A DNA stretch of 64,000 bases from contig CP119312.1 of the NCBI GenBank assembly GCA_029202405.1, forward strand, positions 1,989,001 through 2,053,000, read 5' to 3'. The DNA comes from Candidatus Devosia phytovorans. GTDB taxonomy: Bacteria; Pseudomonadota; Alphaproteobacteria; Rhizobiales; Devosiaceae. Of the stretch, positions 8,048-15,447 are shown piece after piece (position 1 is the first letter of the stretch; each line of letters begins with the position of its first letter). Made by a program: the position numbers and the translations under genes. The notes beneath the pieces were generated by a model. It was not told the origin of the DNA. It ran no database searches and worked only from the letters and a program-made list of their open reading frames with translations.

Positions 8048-8956
8048 TTAGCCGCCGATGACCGACTTACGGGCGTCGATGATGGTCTGGTACATGGCCT
8101 TGTCGGCGTCGACAAAGTTGGTGTAGCCGCCAGCGGTGAAGGCGTCGAAGCATTCGAAATCGGTCTCAGGCAGGGCCTTGAAGGTTGCCGTGATGGTTTC
8201 CTTGAGCTCGGGCGCGAGGGCGTTCGAGACCATCAGCGGGCCGTTCGGGATGATCGGGGACTGCCAGACTTCGACCAGATCGTCCATGTCGAGCAGGCCC
8301 TTGTCGACCATGATGCGCAGGTTGCCGGAGGTGTAGCCTTCCGAGAAGTCGCCCTGGCCCGAGCCGAAGGTGGTGCCGACATCCCAGGTGCCGTCGAGCA
8401 CGCCGAGGACGAGGTTTTCGTGACCGCCGCCGAAGCCGGTCTCGCTATAGGCTTCTTCGATCGACTTGCCGAGGTCAGCCGGCAGGGCAACGTTGGGGAT
8501 CAGGTAGCCCGAGGTGGAGTCCGGATCGGCGAAGCCAAGCTTCTTGCCTTCGGACGAGGCCAGATCGGTGATGCCGCTATCGGCGCGGGCGACCATGATG
8601 GTGTGGTAGCCGGTGGAGCCGTCTTCCTGCTGGGTGGTCAGGACCGGGTCAACGGCATCGGCCTTCTGCAGCTCGATGGCGGCGTAGGACGAAGCGCCCA
8701 TGATGGCGATGTCGATGGTGCCGCCGAGCAGGCCCTGGATGATGCCGTTATAGTCCGGCGAGGGGAAGAACTGGACTTCGGTGGCGCCGGTTGCGGCCTT
8801 CAGCGGCTCGGCAACGCATTCCGAACGGCGCAGCTGGTCGGCTTCGTTTTCGCCGCCATCAAGGCCGATGCGCAGAACGAGACCGTCCTGGGCGAAGGCT
8901 GCGGTGGACATGGAGAGGGCCACGGAGGCCAAGAGGATCGTGCGGAGCGCGGTCAT
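8048..8956 (-). CDS. phnD: Phosphonate ABC transporter substrate-binding protein
   Basis: A 302-residue periplasmic binding protein with a clear signal peptide (MTALRTILLASVALSMSTAA, cleavage near FAQ). Features of the PhnD family are FFPSPDYNGIIQGLLGGTID, GASSYAAIE, an SxGKKLGFADPDSTSGY stretch (the phosphonate-contacting loop) and SPIIPNGPLMV. It delivers alkylphosphonates to the PhnE permeases. AAGGAAG stands upstream of the ATG. It lies 66 bases downstream of phnC and is separated from phnE by the stem-loop at 8012-8032. The exact ligand range cannot be read from sequence. Confidence 0.94.
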   Translation of the reverse strand: MTALRTILLASVALSMSTAAFAQDGLVLRIGLDGGENEADQLRRSECVAEPLKAATGATEVQFFPSPDYNGIIQGLLGGTIDIAIMGASSYAAIELQKADAVDPVLTTQQEDGSTGYHTIMVARADSGITDLASSEGKKLGFADPDSTSGYLIPNVALPADLGKSIEEAYSETGFGGGHENLVLGVLDGTWDVGTTFGSGQGDFSEGYTSGNLRIMVDKGLLDMDDLVEVWQSPIIPNGPLMVSNALAPELKETITATFKALPETDFECFDAFTAGGYTNFVDADKAMYQTIIDARKSVIGG

Positions 8957-9022
8957 GGATATCTTCCTTTGTGACGCAGTTTGTCGGCATGCCGGGCTTG
9001 CTTCCGGCAGCGGAACGAGGTT

Positions 9023-9841
9023 TCAGGGCGCCGGATTGGCGACTTGGGACTTGAGCGCGAGCGGCGCGAGGGAGGTCGAGGTCATGGCCTCGGAAAAAGC
9101 CTCCTTGAGCCCGTCGGCGCCGTAGATTTCGCGGGCGACATCGGTGGTCAGGTCATCGGGCGTGCCGTCGAAGACGACCTTGCCGGCGCTCATGCCGATG
9201 ATGCGTTCGCAATAGGCACGCGCCGTATCGAGCGTGTGCAGATTGGTGATGACGGTGATGCCCTCGGAATTGATGTCGCGCAGGCTGTCCATGACGATCT
9301 GGGCGTTGCGCGGGTCGAGCGAAGCGATCGGCTCGTCGGCCAGGATCATTTTCGGACCCTGCATCAGGGCGCGGGCGATGGCGACGCGCTGCTGCTGGCC
9401 GCCCGACAGGGTCTGGGCCCACTGCATGGCGGTCTGGGCGATGTCGAGGCGTTCGAGCGCCTTGAGAGCTTCGAGCTGCTCTTCGGCGGAAAACACCTGG
9501 AGCAGGTTCAGCACCGGGTTGCGGCCATTGAGCCGGCCGAGCATCACATTGGTGATGACGTCGAGGCGCGGCACGAGGTTGAACTGCTGGAAGATCATGG
9601 CGCAATCGCGCTGCCAATTGCGCAGGGCCTGGCCGCGCAGCTCGGACACCTTCACGCCGTCGAATTCAATATAACCGGACGAGACATCGTTGAGCCGGTT
9701 GATCATGCGCAGCAGCGTGGACTTGCCGGCGCCGGAACGGCCAATAATGCCAACCATCTGACCTTGCGGGATTTCGATATTCACATCGCTGACGGCGAGT
9801 TTGTCACCAAAGCGTCGCGAAACATTCGAAATCTTCAGCAT
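9023..9841 (-). CDS. phnC: Phosphonate ABC transporter ATP-binding protein
   Basis: A 272-residue ABC ATPase with Walker A GRSGAGKST, Q-loop region MIFQQFNLV, the signature LSGGQQQRVAIAR and Walker B MILADEPIASLD followed by the H-loop TNLHTLD. The MIFQQFNLVPRLDV and NVMLGRL segments are characteristic of PhnC. First gene of the phnC-D-E-E transporter unit. A well-formed Pho box ends 46 bases upstream of the start codon, which strongly suggests direct PhoB control of this unit, separate from or in addition to read-through from the C-P lyase genes. Confidence 0.95.
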   Translation of the reverse strand: MLKISNVSRRFGDKLAVSDVNIEIPQGQMVGIIGRSGAGKSTLLRMINRLNDVSSGYIEFDGVKVSELRGQALRNWQRDCAMIFQQFNLVPRLDVITNVMLGRLNGRNPVLNLLQVFSAEEQLEALKALERLDIAQTAMQWAQTLSGGQQQRVAIARALMQGPKMILADEPIASLDPRNAQIVMDSLRDINSEGITVITNLHTLDTARAYCERIIGMSAGKVVFDGTPDDLTTDVAREIYGADGLKEAFSEAMTSTSLAPLALKSQVANPAP

Positions 9842-9886
9842 TGGACTGCCCCGGCCGTTGAACTGCGGCAGACCTAGGGCGGGCAG

Positions 9887-9926
9887 GTAACGTCAGGATA
9901 ACGGTTGGATGACGGTTCCATGACTG
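9887..9926 (-). promoter_or_regulatory. Pho box with four tandem half-sites upstream of phnC
   Basis: Read leftward (toward phnC) the half-sites are CAGTCAT (9926-9920), CCGTCAT (9915-9909), CCGTTAT (9904-9898) and ACGTTAC (9893-9887), each 7 bases and separated by exactly 4 bases. This 7+4 architecture with a C-x-GTCAT core is that of PhoB binding sites. The first two half-sites fit the consensus best. Confidence 0.85.
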
Positions 9927-9967
9927 TGCACTGGCACGGTGTGGCGGGTTGTCGCGGGATCGAGGCA

Positions 9968-10088
9968 CGCCCTCGTGGTTCGAGGGTCGCTACGCTCCCA
10001 CCTCACCATGAGGGCTGCTGAGGCATCGCGTTACCAGTAGCCCTCATGGTGAAGTGCGAGTTCTTACGAGCCTCGAACCACGAGGGCG
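9968..10088. repeat. REP-like palindrome, family B, copy 1 (inside the phn cluster)
   Basis: CGCCCTCGTGGTTCGAGG (9968-9985) is the exact inverse of CCTCGAACCACGAGGGCG (10071-10088). Inside lie ACCTCACCATGAGGGCT and AGCCCTCATGGTGA, also inverted. The element separates phnC from the acetyltransferase gene. A copy with the arms in inside-out order lies at 12216-12333. Confidence 0.88.
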
Positions 10089-10102
10089 TGACACAGTTTC
10101 GC

Positions 10103-10714
10103 CTACTCATACTTCTCCAGAAAAGCCTCGATCCCAAGCTTGCGGAAATCCGGCAGCGCCTGATGCAGCTTGTCGTGGCTCCAGTCCCACCAGGCCATCG
10201 CATCGAGCCGGCTGGCAATCGGATCGCTGAACCGCTGCTTGATGGTCCTGGCGGGCACACCCACGGCAATGGCAAAATCCGCCACATCTTTGGTCACCAC
10301 CGCATTGGAGCCGATGATCGCGCCATTGCCGATCTTGACACCCGGCATGATGACCGCGCCGTGGCCAATCCAGGTGTCATGACCGATGGTGATCCCCTGC
10401 CCGGCACGCCAGTCAAAAAACGCCTGGTCATCTTCCTCGCCCTCGAAATACCAGGCCGAGCGGTAGGTGAAGTGATGGAGCGAAGCCCGCTCCATCGGAT
10501 GCATGCTGGCATAGATACGGACGTGGCTCGCGATATTGGCGAACTTTCCAATGGTCGCATAGGCGATCTGCGTGTTGTCGACGCAGTAGGAATAGTCGCC
10601 GACGGAGGATTTGGCGACATGGCAGCCGGCGCCGATTTCGGTGTAGCGACCCAGGGTTGAATCCCTGACCTCGGCCGTGGGGTGGATGAAGGGCGTTTCG
10701 CTGAGGCGGGTCAT
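10103..10714 (-). CDS. Hexapeptide-repeat acetyltransferase of phosphonate clusters (DapH/CatB-like)
   Basis: A 203-residue left-handed beta-helix protein with imperfect hexapeptide repeats from about residue 12 (HPTAEV, STLGRY, EIGAGC, VGDYSY) and again at about 109-160 (IGHDTWIGHGAVIMPGVKIG, NGAIIGSNAV). The VGVPARTIKQRF ending is typical of acyl-CoA transferases such as xenobiotic acetyltransferases. A protein of this type is a regular member of C-P lyase clusters (the phosphonate-metabolism transferase hexapeptide family), but its substrate is not established. An acetylation role parallel to that of PhnO is an inference. It overlaps phnL by 4 bases and is therefore in the same transcript. 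Confidence 0.87.
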   Translation of the reverse strand: MTRLSETPFIHPTAEVRDSTLGRYTEIGAGCHVAKSSVGDYSYCVDNTQIAYATIGKFANIASHVRIYASMHPMERASLHHFTYRSAWYFEGEEDDQAFFDWRAGQGITIGHDTWIGHGAVIMPGVKIGNGAIIGSNAVVTKDVADFAIAVGVPARTIKQRFSDPIASRLDAMAWWDWSHDKLHQALPDFRKLGIEAFLEKYE

Positions 10715-11415
10715 GCAGCAACCTTTGGGGCAAAAGCGGTAACGTCAACGATACGGTCGGCGACTTGGGTGCGGACATCTTCGTCGTGGAAAATGCCGAG
10801 CAGCGCCACGCCTGCTGCCTTCTTTTCGGCGATCATGGCGACGACGACAGCACGATTGGTGGCGTCGAGCGAGGCGGTGGGTTCATCGAGCAGCAGCACC
10901 GGATGATGGGTGATGAAGCCGCGGGCGATGTTGACGCGCTGCTGTTCGCCGCCCGAGAAGGTCGCCGGCGGCAGGGTCCAGAGCCGTTCGGGCAGGTTGA
11001 GGCGGGCGAGAAGGTCCCTTGCGCGTTGTTGTGCCTCGGCCTTGTCGACACCGCGAATGACCAGAGGCTCGGCCACGACATCGAGCGCCGAGACGCGGGG
11101 AACGGTGCGCAGGAATTGCGACACATAGCCGATGCTGTCGCGACGCAGGGTAAGGACCGTGCGCGGATCGGCGGTGGCGAGGTCCACCGCTTCGCCGTGA
11201 TGCTGCAGCACAATGGCGCCGGCATCGACGCCGTAATTGCCATAGACCATCTTGAGGATGGACGACTTGCCGGCGCCCGAAGGCCCACCGAGCACGACGC
11301 ATTCGCCGGGATGCAGCTCGAAGTTCACATTGGACACCACCGGCAGCACCACGCCATCGCGCAGGTGCATGGTGAAGGTTTTCGCCAGGTTCTGGACGGA
11401 GAGAGCGGTCATCAT
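10711..11415 (-). CDS. phnL: C-P lyase subunit PhnL, ABC-type ATPase
   Basis: A 234-residue ATPase-like protein with Walker A GPSGAGKSS followed by ILKMVYGNYG, Q-loop YVSQFLRTVPR, signature FSGGEQQRVNIARG and Walker B VLLLDEPTASLD. The VYGNY and SQFLR stretches distinguish PhnL from the other two ATPases of the cluster. PhnL installs the triphosphate ribosyl group with PhnI, G and H. The ATG at 11415 overlaps the phnK stop (TGATG); an ATG one codon further in and a GTG one codon earlier are alternatives. Its stop overlaps the acetyltransferase start by 4 bases. Confidence 0.94.
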   Translation of the reverse strand: MMTALSVQNLAKTFTMHLRDGVVLPVVSNVNFELHPGECVVLGGPSGAGKSSILKMVYGNYGVDAGAIVLQHHGEAVDLATADPRTVLTLRRDSIGYVSQFLRTVPRVSALDVVAEPLVIRGVDKAEAQQRARDLLARLNLPERLWTLPPATFSGGEQQRVNIARGFITHHPVLLLDEPTASLDATNRAVVVAMIAEKKAAGVALLGIFHDEDVRTQVADRIVDVTAFAPKVAA

Positions 11416-12188
11416 CACACCTGCAAAATCGAGCTGACGAGAAGCTGGGTATAGGGCTCGCGCGGGTCGTCGAGGACGCGGTCGGTGAGGCCCGCCTCAA
11501 TGACATGACCGTCCTTCATCACCATCATGCGGTGACTGAGGAGGCGCGCCACGGCGAGATCGTGGGTGACGACAATGGCGGCAAGGCCCAGTTCGCCCAC
11601 CAGCTGGCGCAGTAGGTCGAGCAGGCGCGCCTGCACGGAGACGTCGAGGCCGCCGGTCGGCTCATCCATGAAAACCAAGCGCGGACCAGTGACCAGATTG
11701 CGCGCGATCTGCAGGCGCTGGCGCATGCCGCCGGAAAAGCCGCGCGGCTGGTCGTCGATGCGGTCGGCGGAGATTTCGACGCGCCCAAGCCAGTCGAGCG
11801 CCGTGTCGCGGATATGGCCGTAGTTGCGATCGCCCACCGCCATCAGCCGCTCGCCGACATTGGCGCCGGCCGAGACTGTCATGCGTAGTCCGTCGGCAGG
11901 GTTCTGGTGCACGAAGCCCCAGTCGGTGCGGACGAGGAAGCGGCGCTCGGCTTCGCTCAGCTCATAGATATTGCGCCATTCGCCATCGCGCATGCGGTAC
12001 ATGGTGCGGCCGGAGGTGGGCTCTAGCGTTGCCGACAGCGAATTCAGCAGCGTCGTCTTGCCCGAGCCGCTCTCGCCCACGATGGCCAGCACTTCGCCGG
12101 GCCAGAGTTCGAAATCAACGTCGGCACAACCGAGGCGGCTGCCGTAGTATTTGGTCAGGCCTTCGACGCGCAGAAGGGGTTCAGACAT
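11415..12188 (-). CDS. phnK: C-P lyase subunit PhnK, ABC-type ATPase
   Basis: A 257-residue protein from the ATG at 12188, which is preceded by GAGGAGAA; a longer frame upstream runs into the palindromic repeat and is rejected. It has Walker A GESGSGKTT, Q-loop region GFVHQNPADGLRM, signature FSGGMRQRLQIAR and Walker B LVFMDEPTGGLD with HDL following. This resembles PhnK, which docks on the PhnGHIJ core and couples ATP hydrolysis to the C-P lyase reaction. A palindromic element separates it from phnJ, which might affect transcript stability. Confidence 0.94.
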   Translation of the reverse strand: MSEPLLRVEGLTKYYGSRLGCADVDFELWPGEVLAIVGESGSGKTTLLNSLSATLEPTSGRTMYRMRDGEWRNIYELSEAERRFLVRTDWGFVHQNPADGLRMTVSAGANVGERLMAVGDRNYGHIRDTALDWLGRVEISADRIDDQPRGFSGGMRQRLQIARNLVTGPRLVFMDEPTGGLDVSVQARLLDLLRQLVGELGLAAIVVTHDLAVARLLSHRMMVMKDGHVIEAGLTDRVLDDPREPYTQLLVSSILQV

Positions 12189-12215
12189 CGAGGTTCTCCT
12201 CAACATTGCAGTAGA

Positions 12216-12333
12216 CCTCATGGTGAGGTGCGAGCCCTTCGCGAGCCTCGAACCACGAGGTCGTGGCACAGATGCATCGCGTCACGCCCTCGTGGTTCGA
12301 GGCTTTGCAAGAGCAAAGCACCTCACCATGAGG
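12216..12333. repeat. REP-like palindrome, family B, copy 2 (between phnJ and phnK)
   Basis: CCTCATGGTGAGG (12216 on) and CCTCACCATGAGG (12321-12333) are inverted outer arms. Inner arms GCCTCGAACCACGAGG and CCCTCGTGGTTCGAGG are also inverted. These are the same arm sequences as in 9968-10088 but nested in the opposite order. The element fills most of the gap between phnJ and phnK. Confidence 0.88.
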
Positions 12334-12353
12334 GCTACTGGGGATTGCCGCTT

Positions 12354-13229
12354 TCATTCTGCGGCCTCCTTCACGCCCAGTTCGCCGACATGGCCGGCGG
12401 CGCGGCGTTCCTCGCAATTGTCGGTGTCCGAGCAGACATACATGTGCCCGCCACGGTCATCGAGAATGACCTCGTCGAGATAGACCTCATCAGCACCGCA
12501 CAGGGCGCAGGGCTCGGAAAAGTGCTGGATGGTGAAGGGGTGGTCTTCGAAATCGAGGCTCACCACTTCGGTCCAGGGCGGCACGGCGTAGATGCGGTGC
12601 TCGCGCCCTGCCCCGAAGAGCTGCAGCGCGGCGCTCATATGCATCTTGGGGTTGTCAAATTTGGGCGTCGGGCTCGGGTCCATCACATATCGACCCTCGA
12701 CCTTGACCGGATAGGCATAGGTCGTGGCGATGCGGCCGTGGCGGGCGATGTCTTCGTAGAGCTTGACGTGCATGAGGCCATATTCTTCCAGCGCATGCAT
12801 TTTTCGCGTTTCCGTCTCGCGCGGCTCGAGGAAGCGCAGGGGCTCGGGGATCGGCACCTGATAGACCAGCACTTGGCCCTCGGTCAGCGCGCGTTCGGGA
12901 ATGCGGTGGCGGGTCTGGATGATGGTGGCGTCGGCCGTATGCGTCGTGGTTTCGACCTGCGCCACCTTGGCGAAGAAGGCGCGGATCGAGACGGCATTGG
13001 TGGTGTCGTCGGCGCCCTGGTCGATGACTTTCAGCACATCGTCGGGACCGATAATAGACGCCGTGACCTGCACGCCGCCGGTGCCCCAGCCATAGGGCAT
13101 AGGCATTTCGCGGGAGCTGAAGGGCACCTGATAGCCGGGGATGGCGATGGCTTTCAGGATGGCCCGCCGGATCATCCGTTTGGTCTGCTCGTCGAGATAG
13201 GCGAAGTTGTAGCTGGCGAGGGCGTTCAT
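12354..13229 (-). CDS. phnJ: Alpha-D-ribose 1-methylphosphonate 5-phosphate C-P lyase
   Basis: A 291-residue radical-SAM enzyme that cleaves the C-P bond. The Fe-S ligands occur at Cys241, Cys244, Cys266 and Cys272 (CALC ... YVCSDTDNC), the same numbers as in E. coli PhnJ. Gly32 in PGYQVPF matches the proposed glycyl radical residue. GWGTGGVQVTASIIG and FAYLDEQTKRMIRR are also strongly conserved. The start overlaps the end of phnI by 4 bases (ATGA), so translation depends on ribosomes leaving phnI. The gene appears intact although phnI upstream is frameshifted. Confidence 0.96.
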   Translation of the reverse strand: MNALASYNFAYLDEQTKRMIRRAILKAIAIPGYQVPFSSREMPMPYGWGTGGVQVTASIIGPDDVLKVIDQGADDTTNAVSIRAFFAKVAQVETTTHTADATIIQTRHRIPERALTEGQVLVYQVPIPEPLRFLEPRETETRKMHALEEYGLMHVKLYEDIARHGRIATTYAYPVKVEGRYVMDPSPTPKFDNPKMHMSAALQLFGAGREHRIYAVPPWTEVVSLDFEDHPFTIQHFSEPCALCGADEVYLDEVILDDRGGHMYVCSDTDNCEERRAAGHVGELGVKEAAE

Positions 13230-14316
13230 TCCGCGGCCTCCTTCTGATTGGCAGCATCGTGGTCCGCCCGCATGCGGCGGATGAGATCGAGTTCGGCCTG
13301 GAAGTCGACATAGTGCGGGAGCTTGAGGTGTTCGACGAAGCCGGTGGCCTGGACATTGTCGGAGTGCGAGATGACGAATTCCTCGTCCTGGGCCGGGGCG
13401 ACCACGTCCTCGCCAAATTCCTTGGCCCTCAAGGCACGATCGACCAGCGACATGGCCATGGCCTTGCGCTCGGCTCTGGCCGAAGACCAGACCGTAGCCG
13501 CGGGTGAACTGCGGCGGAACTCTTGGCCGAGCCCTTGAACTGGTTGACCATCTGGCATTCGGTGAGTTTCACCCGGCCGAGGGCAACGGCAAAGCCGAGC
13601 TCCGGCATGTCGAATTCGACCTCGACTTCGCCGATGCGGATTTCGCCGACGAAGGGATGCGTGCGGCCATAGCCGCGTTGGGTCGAATAACCCAGAGCGA
13701 GCACGAACCCCTCGTCGCCACGCGCCAGTGCCTGCAGGCGCAGGTCGCGGTCGAGCGGGAAGTCGAGCGGTTCGCGGGTCAGGTCGCCAACATCGCGATC
13801 CGGGTCGGTCTCGCCATCGGGCTCCATCAGGCCCTGGCGGCCGAGCAGGTCGGTGACGCGCGGCGCCTGTTCGGTCTCGGCGTCACGGGTTAGCGGCGCG
13901 GCGACCTCGTCCGTGACGATGGAAGGATCGAGCAGGCGATGGGTATAGTCGAAGGTGGGGCCCAGCATCTGCCCGCCGGGCAGATCCTTGAAGGTGGCCG
14001 AGATGCGCCGCTCGATCAGCATGGCGCCGGTATCAATCGGCTGACTATATCCGAAGCGGGGCAGCGTCGTGCGATAGGCGCGGACGAGGAAGATGGCTTC
14101 GATCAGGTCGCCCCGCGCCTGCAGCAGTGCGAGCGCCGCCAGTTCCTTGTCATAGAGCGAGCCCTCGCCCATGGCGCGATCGACGGCCAGGCCGAGCTGT
14201 TCGACGATCTGGTCGAGGCGCAGCGCCGGCACCGAGCGATCCCCACGACGGCGGTCGGCCAGCAGGGCATGGGCATTGGCGATGGCGGCTTCACCGCCCT
14301 TTACGGCAACATACAT
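13226..14316 (-). pseudogene. phnI: C-P lyase core subunit PhnI, interrupted by two single-base insertions
   Basis: Residues 1 to about 265 read as normal PhnI from the ATG at 14316 (MYVAVKGGEAAIANAHALL, RGDRSVPAL, PGGQMLGPTFDYTHRLLD, STQRGYGRTHPF, CQMVNQFKG). The frame is then lost. Removing one base at 13521 restores VPPQFTRGYGLVFGQ in the next frame, and removing another at 13475 restores AERKAMAMSLVDRALRA and the PAQDEEFV and HLKLPHYVDFQAEL stretches down to the stop at 13226. The repaired protein would have 362 residues, close to the family's usual 354-370. The two changes, 46 bases apart, do not cancel. Either phnI is a recent pseudogene or the assembly has two errors. PhnI is essential for the nucleosidase step. 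Confidence 0.9.
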
Positions 14317-14317
14317 G

Positions 14318-14914
14318 TCAGTGTCCTTCCGAAATCCGGGTCGAGCGCGGCAGGCCCATCACCTGACCATCGGCCACCAGCAGCAGGTCGACGCCGCGGG
14401 GGAAGACCTCGCGATTGGCGGCCCATTGGGCGACGAAGTCGTCGGGCAGGCCGGTGGGGCTGCAATGGAGGTGATCCTTGATACCGGGACCGCGCAAAGC
14501 GAGATCTCGTCCCCCAGTCAGCGACGGCACCGCGAGCACCACGGTGGTCGAGCGGTCGGGATATTCCTGCGTGCCGAGATTGAAACTGTCGAGCCTCGGC
14601 AGTTCCGCGGTGCTGGTCGCAAAGGCGAAGGTGGCGCGCTCGGGATCGGTCACCAATGGCGCGCCGGTGTGAAAAGCTGCGAAACCCTCAACCTCCGGCC
14701 GGCGCAGCGTTTCCGACAACCAGATTCGCGTGTCGGCATCGCTCAATGCTAACAGTACGTTACCCAATTCGGCGGTCAGGCCATGCTGCGAAAGCACAAG
14801 ATTACCCAGCGCCTGCGGCTTTCCGGGATTGGCCAGCGCATCCATGATGGCGCGAAACGTGGCCTGGGAGTCCAGGACCGGATCGGCGAAACCGCCTTCA
14901 AAACTCATGTCCAT
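14318..14914 (-). CDS. phnH: C-P lyase core subunit PhnH
   Basis: From the ATG at 14914 the protein has 198 residues; this start has GGGGAT seven bases upstream and lies one base from the phnG stop. A second ATG two codons later is possible. PhnH features are FADPVLDSQATFRAIMDALANPG near the N-terminus, RGPGIKDH, and the C-terminal FPRGVDLLLVADGQVMGLPRST. PhnH is a homodimer in the PhnG2H2I2J2 core. The stop codon is two bases from the phnI start. Confidence 0.94.
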   Translation of the reverse strand: MDMSFEGGFADPVLDSQATFRAIMDALANPGKPQALGNLVLSQHGLTAELGNVLLALSDADTRIWLSETLRRPEVEGFAAFHTGAPLVTDPERATFAFATSTAELPRLDSFNLGTQEYPDRSTTVVLAVPSLTGGRDLALRGPGIKDHLHCSPTGLPDDFVAQWAANREVFPRGVDLLLVADGQVMGLPRSTRISEGH

Positions 14915-14915
14915 G

Positions 14916-15371
14916 TCAGTTATCCCCGCGCACCATGGTGAAGAAATCGACCCGTGTGGCCGCTGATTCATCGCGGCGCTGCCGGTCGGACTTTTGGGCA
15001 AGTGCCCGCAGCGGCGCGATAATTTCGGCCTCGACCTTGGCGGCATCGCGCTGCCATAGGGCGTCGATCACGGCAATGACCTCCGCCTTTGCGAGGTCGC
15101 GGCCCAAGTTATACCCGTGCCCCACTTCGCCGGTTACAATGCGGACCGAGGCACGGCTGACCGTCGCCTCCCCGAGATTAAAAGGAGCACCACCGCCACC
15201 GGCACGACCGCGCAACATGACCAGCCCGACCTCGGGGCCACGCACCTTGCTATGGCTCGGCTTGTCGGCCCAGGCGTCCCAGAGTTCGGCCAGGGCGCGG
15301 GATGGCGCGGCCGCCAGCACGTCAAGCGCAGCCTTGCGCTGATTGGGATTGATGGAAAATTGCGTTTGCAT
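14916..15371 (-). CDS. phnG: C-P lyase core subunit PhnG
   Basis: A 151-residue protein beginning at the ATG at 15371 with GAGGG upstream. A longer frame reading through the divergent promoter region is rejected. Recognisable PhnG stretches are MVRGD at the end, the central GPEVGLVMLRGRAGG, PFNLGEATVSRASV and GHGYNLGRDLAKAE. It acts with PhnI, H and L to form ribose 1-alkylphosphonate 5-triphosphate. First gene of the C-P lyase operon, directly downstream of the probable PhnF operator. Confidence 0.94.
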   Translation of the reverse strand: MQTQFSINPNQRKAALDVLAAAPSRALAELWDAWADKPSHSKVRGPEVGLVMLRGRAGGGGAPFNLGEATVSRASVRIVTGEVGHGYNLGRDLAKAEVIAVIDALWQRDAAKVEAEIIAPLRALAQKSDRQRRDESAATRVDFFTMVRGDN

Positions 15372-15383
15372 GCTACCCTCGAT

Positions 15384-15403
15384 TTGTCTAATGTAATAGA
15401 CAA
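15384..15403. promoter_or_regulatory. Probable PhnF operator in the phnG-phnF intergenic region
   Basis: TTGTCTA (15384-15390) and TAGACAA (15397-15403) form a perfect inverted repeat with a 6-base AT-rich centre (atgtaa). It sits 12 bases from phnG and 44 bases from phnF, in the only gap between the two divergent genes. Known PhnF sites in other bacteria contain GTCTA/TAGAC-type arms. A single TTGTCTA also occurs at 17957-17963 upstream of phnM. Confidence 0.78.
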
Positions 15404-15447
15404 CTAATGTTGCTAATCCGTCCCTACGCCGATCATGTGAAAATGCA

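Noticed and set aside
13226..13558. Separate 110-residue gene after phnI
   Set aside because: Its last 80 or so residues are the C-terminus of PhnI; the first part is out-of-frame phnI sequence. It is part of the frameshifted gene, not a new one.
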